NCBI GenBank assembly: GCA_015679605.1
Contig: JAAAVE010000483.1
Location: 3,436-17,928 of the forward strand
Length of the DNA: 14,493 nt
Direction: 5' to 3'
Origin: Podila epigama
Lineage: Eukaryota; Mortierellomycota; Mortierellomycetes; Mortierellales; Mortierellaceae
A model generated the notes under the pieces. It did no database searches. It worked only from the letters and a program-made list of their open reading frames with translations, and was not told the origin of the DNA. A program made the translations under genes and the position numbers. Shown here in pieces: positions 7,005 to 14,493 of the stretch (position 1 is the first letter of the stretch; the number at the start of each line of letters is the position of its first letter).

Positions 7005-9835
7005 TCATTGTTGCTCAAAAGTATCATACTCCTGAGAAAGAGATGGATACATGGGGTTGAGAGGATTCAAGAACTCCGAGTCCTCGCGATGCATACCAAA
7101 GAAACTGCCATTGGGTCCTCTGCGCAGAGGTTTTGCAACGCCATGGCCATACGATGACGAACTGCCTCGAATTTCGTCGTTCTTGTCCATTGGTTCACTC
7201 GCATTCTGGCTCAGCACGCCAGATGCACCAACCCATTCCCAGGTTCGATGGGGTTCTCCCCGAATATCCTGGGATCCAATACGGACATTAGAGTTCTTCT
7301 CCACGACATTTACAACATTTTCCCAAAGCTCCTGTCGCTGTGTAGGCGAATGGACATTCGCTAAAAGAGCATCTCTCAGGTGCAGCTGCGACAGGAATGG
7401 ATCCGGATAGAGTACAGGATCGACATAGTAGTAATGTGCTTGGTTGGATAGTTTCGCCAAAACATTGGCAACCAAGCCGTTGACAATCCTGTTATTCTTA
7501 CGACGCTGGTTCAGCTTGTAGTAAAGTCCGAATCCTCCGATCAAAGTGATCAAGGCGCCTATGAACGCCAAAGGAGTGTTAGTGCAAATCAAGGAGGTAT
7601 CACACACGCACGGATTCAAGGAAGAAGAAAATGTATACAACTTACAGATAAAGGCAAACTTGAACTTTATGATCAACCGCACAAGTGCCTGTCGCAAACG
7701 ACAGCCAAGAGTCTTTGTCGGCCTCAAAGATCGGATAGTAGCGCCCCTAAGGAACATTGTGGGAGGATAGAGTCATTCGCACCTGTGCTCTTTTTTTTTG
7801 TCCTAGATCATGTGTATGTATAAAAGATTGAAGTGAATCTTACTCTGCATTCTTTTCAAAGATAACCTTGTCACTCCTACGACGCAGTTCCTTCAAGGCC
7901 ATCTCCCAGAACTGTTCAAAATCTTCTTCTGATACATCCTCCTAATGCAATGCATGGATGAATAGGCATACGGAGGTGTAAGTGAAGGCAGTGATATCCA
8001 CACACATAAAGATGGATTCCATTCAAGGAAAAAAAAAAAAAAAAGGTACACTTACATCCTTGGACTTTTCCAGTTCGCGTCTCACATCATCCTGAAGGAT
8101 ACGCTGACGCGTCAGCTTGTCATGGTTCGAGATCCTGGAAATCTTGCATTCTTCAATGCCTGCCTTGAGATGGATCGTCTTCTCGGCTGCATCGGCAAGC
8201 TGAAGGCTTTGGTATTCTTTGGCCTTGTTAAGGACACAGACGGGGCTAAGTGGGATCAGGTTACCGAAACTCAAAAGATGTGGCTTGAGTAGGTATTCAG
8301 GCGAACAGATAGGGTCGGCATCTGGTGCTAGACACTCGGCATGATCAGGGCAAGGGATGCAGCTAGGGTAGAGCCAATCTAGAATGATGATGGAGGGATG
8401 GAGGGAGGAGAATGCAGAAAGAGGAGACAAAACCTTTAGTAGCCCAAAAAGGCGATATATATGACCACTCTCTTGTTCCGTGAACGGCGCTCTGTTCGAG
8501 GAGTAGAGACTTACTGCTGCTCTGAATGTTGTTCAGGTTATCGTTCCCAGGGCAGAATCCGATTGCGACGCGTGTCTGCCTATACCAAAGGCCATAGGGG
8601 ATGAGGATGGCAGCCAAAAGGTATGCGGCCACGCGAAAATACTGTCCCCAATCCTGCTCATGCACGCCGCTCGCTGCATCGTCCGTGCTGAGAAATAGAG
8701 TTTTCGGAGGTGGCAAATCCTTCTCCGCCACTTTTCTGCTGCTCGTACGAGGTGTCGCTGACGACGACGGGAATGTTGACGATCCAGAGACGCCGCGATC
8801 AGGGAATCCCCCAGCAGGCGAATGCATAAATCTAGAAAATGGCTGGTCGGGGACCTTGAAGACGGGCGAATGTGCACGTTCCTTGGGGGCCAAGACCTTT
8901 TTGCTACGAGAACGTGAGGAAGATCGAGGTCGAGACGTGCTCTTGTCGCGAGACTTGGACCGTGTTCTCTCAGCCTTGGTGCTACTTTGAAATGGGTTTT
9001 CATCCGAAAAGTTGTCATTCCTTTTTGCTTTTTCTTTGCTAATCGACTCCTATTCATTCATGCACGAAGTCAGAATGATTTTGAGGCTCAATGGTCAATG
9101 TGTGTCCATCTGACATGGAAATGAGCAAAGGACAATGGAGAAAAAAAAATAGACGCCTCTCTAGTCAGCAATGCACGCGTCATGTAGACTCTGCATTAGT
9201 AATGAGTAAAATACCTTTCTACGTGAGCGATTTGAGGGGCTGGTGATATCGTCACCATCACTTTCCATAGTGGATCGCCTTGGTTTTCTGCCGCGGGAGG
9301 TGGACTCCTCTTCAGGTTGGGAGTCTTTCGTGTCTAATCTGGCACGACTCGTGCTACGCCTGGGCCGTGCAACGACAGGTGCCTGGTAAACAAAAGTTTA
9401 TGTCCATGGGTCAAGGCAAAGAGGATGTGTCAGGTTCATCGAAAGGTACATATAATACATGGTGAATGTGTGGTTCGTTACCTCTTCCTCTGAACGGACA
9501 CTGCTCTTGGATCGCTTTGGTGCCGTCTTCTTGACAGTGGGTTTAGAATCACTATCGTCGTGATCATCATCAAACAGCTGCAGAATTGTCCCCTTGCCTC
9601 TGGGAACCTTGATAATGCCTTCTTCAGAGGGGACGACGCTTTCGTGGGCGTGTCTTAGGGCAGGAACCTGTGGTTTGATGTGGGTATTGAAGAGGTCGAT
9701 GAGCTCCTGTTTCCTGACGACGCCTGTTGGCGGTTTGACATTGTGTTGGATGAGAATGTCGCGAATCAGGTCCATCTTTATTGACTTTGGATCGAAATCC
9801 GGTCGCAAGTATTTTGGTAGTTCCTCGCGTGGCAT
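7005..9835 (-). CDS. SRC1: Inner nuclear membrane HeH/LEM protein, Src1/Heh1 (MAN1/LEM2) family
   Basis: Seven minus-strand exons (9835-9482, 9382-9215, 9049-8515, 8378-8056, 7941-7844, 7746-7646, 7558-7005) join in phase to 710 aa plus TGA. An N-terminal helix-extension-helix domain (residues about 5-52, YLRPDFDPKSIK and KQELIDLFNTHIKP) is followed by a disordered linker with basic clusters (KKTAPKRSK, about 102-110), SDENPFQS (188-196) and an RS-rich tract (about 202-226). The first membrane segment is at about 313-330. The lumenal part contains CIPCPDHAEC and further cysteines. The second membrane segment is at about 523-541, preceded by TLGCRLRQALVRL. The C-terminal MAN1-Src1p domain (about 545-640) includes QLHLRDALLANVHSPTQR and ends at WEWVGA. 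Known relatives sit in the inner nuclear membrane, tether chromatin and recruit Chm7/ESCRT-III for nuclear envelope and pore surveillance. The start at 9835 is chosen over an upstream in-frame start because family members begin just before the YLxPDFDP motif. A polar tail of about 70 residues follows the last domain. Confidence 0.95.
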
Positions 9836-9940
9836 TGTTAGAAGGTGGGATGTTTGGCAGGGAAGGAATGCAATCAATCACAAACACTAACACATGGAGA
9901 AAAAAAAAAAAAAATTAAGGCCCACACAGGTTACACTTAC

Positions 9941-10369
9941 ATCATCACGTTGCACCCTTAAGCGTACTTCAGTTAAGCATAATTCCTTGAAAATAATTCT
10001 TGAGCCCTTTCCCTCGCCTTTTGGCCCCATGGTGCTGTAAGAATAGAGAGCACACTTGGGTAGGAGGGGAAGCTCAATACAAACAGACTCTTGAGCTCTA
10101 TCCAATGGTAACCCATGCAGGATGCAGGGCGGAAATCAACAACAACAAGAACAAGAACATCAACATGTACAAGAGGAAAATAAACACAAAGGCTCAAAAG
10201 CTAACATAATATAATAATAAAAAGCACACTAAACGCGCTTTTCTTTCCCCCAAGTGGCCGTACTTTGTTGAGACGCGTTTGGATTGCATCCCTGTCGCTG
10301 TCAATTGGTTCGGCGAATCATTATCGTTGTCATTGTCATTATCATTGTCATCGTCATCGTCATCGTCTT

Positions 10370-10401
<32 letters not shown>

Positions 10402-10442
10402 TAGTCATCATAGTCATCATTCTCATGAGGTCCCGGTGCCAT
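9941..10442 (-). other. Possible acidic small coding region (two phase-compatible exons), unproven
   Basis: On the minus strand an ATG at 10442 opens a frame reading MAPGPHEN followed by about 35 mostly Asp/Asn residues, then SPNQLTATGMQSKRVST. A donor GTACGG (10263) could join in phase to an acceptor TTCTTACAG (exon start 10034), continuing as NTMGPKGEGKGSRIIFK and on to a GTAAGT donor after 9941. No acceptable end exon was found: splicing to the next acceptor, near the SRC1 start, meets a stop after two codons. It could equally be 5' leader exons of the SRC1 homologue or noncoding repeat DNA. The family is unknown. Confidence 0.2.
10319..10418. repeat. Degenerate ATC/GAT triplet repeat
   Basis: The + strand carries about 100 bases of ATC/ATT/GTC triplets, with the purest part (ATC x9) near 10374-10402. 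On the minus strand it reads as GAT/GAC/AAT/AAC codons (Asp/Asn). It may be a plain microsatellite or an acidic protein tract. Confidence 0.85.
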
Positions 10443-10968
10443 ACTCGCCGCCCTTCCAAACAAAACCTTTTTGCACCGCCTCTTGCGAACCAAAAAAAGG
10501 TCTTGTGAGGCTCTCAAACGAACAAGAACACATTTTTCGTCTCTTTGTCTCTTGTATTTTTATATCTCTCTCCACACGTGTCATGTCTCCATTCTACCAT
10601 GGCACAGGTACAGAGCTGAATGTATTCGACTGAAGGACAAACACTGCTGGCAACGGAGCAATTGTTGTTCAGTTCACTTCACAAGTCGCCCCCAATGGGG
10701 TCTGTCCGAATGGGGCAATTATAGGAAAGGTATAAGGTAAGGAATGCTCAAAAGTACATCCATGCATACACACATTCGAAAAAAACAACAAAAAACAAGT
10801 GGGCTATTTGTGCGTCGATGTATGTATTTGAATGTCTGGTCTTTCTTTTTTTTTTACCTTTACTTCAGTTTCGCATCCATCCTTCTCTCTCTCCCTCTCT
10901 CTCCTTCTCTACTCGCTCACAACACATTTTTTCTTACATACACCTTTCTCACCTTCCTTCCATCTCTC

Positions 10969-11013
10969 ATCTCACTCATCTCACTCATCTCATTCATCTT
11001 ATTCATCTCATCC
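10969..11013. repeat. 9-base tandem repeat (ATCTCACTC)
   Basis: Five head-to-tail copies: two identical, then three with one to two changes (ATCTCATTC, ATCTTATTC, ATCTCATCC). It lies in the pyrimidine-rich region about 370-410 bases upstream of the BAR-PH gene's start codon, so it is probably promoter or leader sequence. Confidence 0.85.
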
Positions 11014-11378
11014 CTCACCCTTCCTTCTACCACACAATCTCACGCACACATTTCTGCATCTGCCACTCACTCATCCACCCTTTTCGGAATCCTCATCACC
11101 CCATCACTCTGACATCGTAACGGTTTTTTATTTATTTATTATTCTTTTCTCTTGGGTTGTATGACAGCCCTTCTTCATCCTTAGCCATATCTCGAAAAAA
11201 AAACATCTTGCCCCTACAACTCGGTACCATCTAAACGTGCTAGCCAGCCTAGTGCGTTCTGTCAACTATCAAGACGACTCGATTACAGGGCTACATCTCA
11301 GGATCGCGTAAGAGTCGATAGAAAACAAACAATTACACACACACGGCTGCAGCACGCTACACACAATCCGATAAGCAT

Positions 11379-14300
11379 ATGGAGACCCAGATACCCTCGA
11401 CCCTGACCCAGGTCGACCCCAACCTATGTAGGTACAATATACAATTCTTGACAGACAATGCATCATGCACAATTGTGCCACAACAGTCAAACAGTCGACG
11501 GACAACGAGGGGAATGGATAACGGTTCTTTCTTGCTGTTCGTAGGAAATACCTCTATACATTTCCCAGACCCACTTTCTTTTCTTTTCTTTTCAACATTT
11601 GCTGCTGCTTGCTAAATATCTCACGAAAGACTAATCATCCTTAAAAAAAAAAAAAAAAAAAAAAAAACGCCTCCTTTCCTTTCTTCATATCTAGTCGCCA
11701 TCTCCAAAATAACGCTACACAATGCCACTGCATCTCCAGCTATCACCCTCTCCGTGCTTCCATCCTCGGGGTTAGCAGTCCGATCACACAGCTCGGACCA
11801 CCTCGAATATGTTCAGAACGTGGAGTCTGTTCATTCCTCCTCCGCCCATACCACATCATCATCGCCAGGGGCTCCAGAGTCACAAGTGCCTATCGCAGTA
11901 GCGAGCTCTGCCTTGTTGCTCAAAGTCCGCGCCGGCGAAGGTTTAAAACTGTGCTTTGACCTCGAAGGAAGCTTGCTAGATCTCACTTCAACTCAGCAGA
12001 ATGCACAGTTCCCGGCGGAGGCAGCCATACAGACGTCGACTACATCAGATTCAGCACCTCAGTCAGCTGGAATGGTCGTGTCGCAAGCAGAACAGGATGA
12101 CCGGCCCCAACCACACACTACCCCCGAAGCCGGTAACCATGGTGACATTTCCACCCCTGTATCTTCTGAAGGAGCATCTTCAGAAACACAACCTCCTCAT
12201 GTAAGCCCCGCTAGTGTAAACCATCCATCAGTCATCTATTTTGCAGAAGTAAGGTCACAGCAAGAATTACAGGACCTATGCAAAGAACAAAACTTTCGGC
12301 AACAAGTAAGTTCACTGCACCACAGCTAAGACGTAATGATCCAATTCCACCTGACGTGGCACTAACAATGAGACTTGCCAGCTAGCAGATAGTGCACTTT
12401 CACTCGTCGAACCACATGCTCCAAAACAGGATGACAATGTCCCATCCAATGGAAAGGCTGTATATACATGGGATTGGAGCTATCCCATGAAGGATCATTT
12501 GCAGGTCGATTTGGTGGGGCATAGAGGCGTCTTTGCGGTAAGGCCCCCATCATCCTCCAACTCGAAAAGGACTGTTTTGCTTGAGTTTCCAAAGTCATCA
12601 TAACTAACATTCGAGTCACTCTGCATCCGTACTAGTTCTTGCAACATGACCTTTCATCCGGAACTGTCCACCTTTTGTCTCAATTTTCGCTCTGGATAAC
12701 AGGTAAGATCAGCCTTGTCACTGTCAACCTAGGGCTACCAATACCCAGCTTCACCAATAACACTTACTGACAATCTCTCCCTCTCTCTCTCCTTGATTTG
12801 CATGCATATATGTGTCTGTGTGTTCACAGACGAGGCGAGTACGAATGTAACTGCGAGTGTCCGGTTCTCGAATCTTCAGCCTTCAACAGCATTATCAAAG
12901 GGACAACATTGGCGACGGGCATCCACACCTGAAAAATACAGCACAAGCGTCAGTCGCCATCCATCTTTCCACGGTCGGGTGACAGGCATTACTGCCAGTC
13001 ATAATTCACTACCCAGTCTCTCAGACGCCGTTGCTGGGTCTGCCAACCCCAATACTTTTGCAGATCCGCAGACAGGAACAACACCATTATCGTCCTCCAC
13101 CTCGCCATTCCCGCCTGACAGTGAGGATGGCCCTCTCTTCCGTGCCACAGTTGTAGAATGCGAAAACCATATCCGTGACATGAAAAATGCCACCAAACGG
13201 ATTATTAAAGCAGCGCAGACAGTTATGGACACTCGAAAGAGTTGGGTTGCAGCAGAAGAGGTTTTCATAAAGGAGCTCGAAAGTTTCAAGCCCGCAGAAC
13301 CTTTGTTGACCAACTATCTACGCCCTTTTGTTCAAAAGTTGGTTGAGCAATCAGAGACATTGGGACAGCAGATGAGAAACCTTTTGGTGGAGCCATTGAC
13401 TCGTTTTTACGGAAATGATCTCAAGGCCGCTGAAGCCCACCGCAAGGCGTTCGACGACGAGAGCAAGGAGTATTACACCTTCCTTTCACGGTACATGGCT
13501 ATGAAGCAGGACAACAACCGCAAGAAGAGTGAAGCAGATGCCAAATACGAAAGGAAACGGCGCCACTTTGAGATCAAACGCTTCGAATATTGGGGCTTTC
13601 TGCTGGAAATGAGAGTCGGAGGTAGCAAGAGTGACGAAATTCTCCACCATCTGACCAATTACTCAGAGAAACACTGCAGACACATCATGGACTTGGCACT
13701 CAATGTCGAGGATCTGAAGCCAGGACTGGATACAATCGCTGCTGGTTTGCTCGAGTCACACAAGCGAGCTGCGGCCTTGCGCAAGGAGCGTCTCGAGCGA
13801 AAACGCGAACTTTTTGAAGCACAAGACGATGGATCAGCAACACCCCTATCCAGAGGCGTCTCCTCGACAAACATGCTGAGCTCACAGTCGCAGTCGCCAG
13901 GAAACTCTTCCAGGAATACTGAAGCGGCATCGGTGGACAACAGTGGTGAGACTATCGCACAGAAACAGGAATCAACTCTTGACGCGGGTGACGCTGGTGT
14001 CTCTAGTTCAGGAGTGGCTTCATCATCGACCGTCTTTGGGACTTTGCCAATCAGTAATGGTAGCAACCAAAAGTTTAGTGGTATTCGAGATTTGGAACAT
14101 CAAGATCTCGATGCAGGCTCTGCCCATGGACGGAGAAAGGAAGGATTTTTATTCGCCACTAGCCGACCCAGTATGCACAACAACTCGACTGTTCTGGAAA
14201 AACCAAGTATCAACTGGCACAAGTACTGGTGTGTTGTCTCAGAAGGTCACCTTCACGAATACTCGCACTGGAAAAAGGGAGCAACAATGCTGCACAATGA

Positions 14301-14493
14301 GCCCATCAACTTGAAGATCTCTACCGTGCGCTCTTGCCGAAACCAGGACCGTCGCTTCTGCTTTGAGGTGATCACGCCAAAGTTCCGTCGAGTGTACCAG
14401 GCCACGAGTGCTGAGGATATGAATTCATGGATCAGTGTCATCTCCAATGCCATTCAGAGCCTCCTCAATGGCTCCAGTAGCTGTCAGAGCCTC
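11379..14493 (+). CDS. BAR-PH domain protein, ACAP-like Arf GTPase-activating protein (3' end outside window)
   Basis: Exons 11379-11427, 11695-12305, 12382-12537, 12636-12702 and 12830 to at least 14493 join in phase for 849 codons with no stop before the window end. Residues 1 to about 390 are mostly Ser/Thr-rich and low in complexity, with a more ordered patch (VYTWDWSYP, DLVGHRGVFA). A BAR domain spans about 394-624: it begins GPLFRATVVE, like the ACAP SPRFRA start, and ends in a Lys/Arg/Glu-rich coiled coil. A Ser-rich linker (about 625-725) leads to a PH domain (about 730-842) with KEGFLF, KYWCVVSEGHL, FCFEVITP and the conserved Trp in DMNSWISVI. This order is that of fungal and animal ACAP/ASAP-type ArfGAPs, which sense curved membranes and phosphoinositides and turn off Arf GTPases. 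The zinc-finger ArfGAP domain would follow and is not visible. The 49-base first exon is chosen because GTAGGT gives the right phase and exon 2 has no suitable early ATG. Confidence 0.9.
11643..11667. repeat. A25 homopolymer in an intron
   Basis: An uninterrupted run of 25 A lies in intron 1 of the BAR-PH gene. It is followed by a short pyrimidine-rich stretch and the TCTAG acceptor 27 bases further on. It may be slippage-prone. I saw no target-site duplication or element body that would make it a retroposon tail. Confidence 0.9.

Larger units (their letters stand above)
9836..11378. promoter_or_regulatory. Long divergent intergenic region between SRC1 and the BAR-PH gene
   Basis: This 1.54-kb spacer separates the SRC1 homologue (-) from the BAR-PH gene (+). 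It contains a GAT/CAT-type repeat (about 10319-10418), a CT-rich stretch from about 10880, a 9-base tandem repeat (10969-11013) and an A/T-rich patch near 11127. The CT-rich part is probably the promoter and leader of the BAR-PH gene. A possible pair of minus-strand exons (10442-10264 and 10034-9941) is discussed in the findings. No known family was recognised. Confidence 0.5.

Noticed and set aside
7646-7746. Alternative frame of SRC1 exon 6 reading YYPIFEADKDSWLSF
   Set aside because: It looks protein-like but does not match the phase of exon 5. The other frame (TLGCRLRQALVRL) fits the phase and the conserved motif before the second membrane segment.
10265-10633. Plus-strand histidine-rich ORF over the triplet repeat
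   Set aside because: It is a by-product of CAT repeats; the flanking sequence has no family resemblance or clear gene structure.
11643-11667. A25 run as the poly(A) tail of a retroposon
   Set aside because: No element body, no flanking duplication, and many other A/T homopolymers occur across the window, so simple slippage explains it.

Overview
The window looks like nuclear DNA of an intron-rich early-diverging fungus. A Mortierella-like (Mucoromycota sensu lato) genome is my best guess, inferred from style rather than from a marker gene. Support: six spliced genes with 23 introns in all, mostly 56-361 bases long with GT..AG ends; A/T-rich intergenic DNA full of homopolymers and microsatellites; pyrimidine-rich leaders; and fungal-type protein families. 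I see no bacterial operons, phage, insertion sequences, CRISPR arrays, rRNA or tRNA.

Layout. 324-1881 (+): a secreted bacterial-type sphingomyelinase C (4 exons, 327 aa). 2194-3079 (-): an unrecognised 86-aa protein in five tiny exons, convergent with the sphingomyelinase. 3408-4338 (-): LSM3, an Sm-like subunit of the Lsm1-7 and Lsm2-8 rings (4 exons, 99 aa). 4339-5403: a divergent promoter region with a TATA box. 5404-6825 (+): an alkaline ceramidase (4 exons, 274 aa). 7005-9835 (-): an inner nuclear membrane HeH/LEM protein of the Src1/Heh1/MAN1 family (7 exons, 710 aa), convergent with the ceramidase. 9836-11378: a long, repeat-rich divergent promoter region that may hide a small acidic gene. 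11379 to the window end (+): the N-terminal 849 codons of a BAR-PH protein of the ACAP-like ArfGAP class, cut by the window edge before the expected ArfGAP domain.

The clearest functional link is between two sphingolipid-degrading enzymes about 3.5 kb apart. The sphingomyelinase would release ceramide outside the cell, and the alkaline ceramidase would cleave ceramide inside the ER/Golgi system. Both genes also carry introns with A/C-rich 3' ends, two of them with a weak AAG acceptor. The other genes are ordinary housekeeping genes (RNA processing, nuclear envelope, Arf trafficking). I do not see a convincing new multi-gene system here. The most novel candidates are the five-microexon small protein and the possible hidden acidic reading frame in 9.9-10.5 kb.

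All exon boundaries were read by eye from splice consensus, phase continuity and family similarity. No alignment or transcript data were available.
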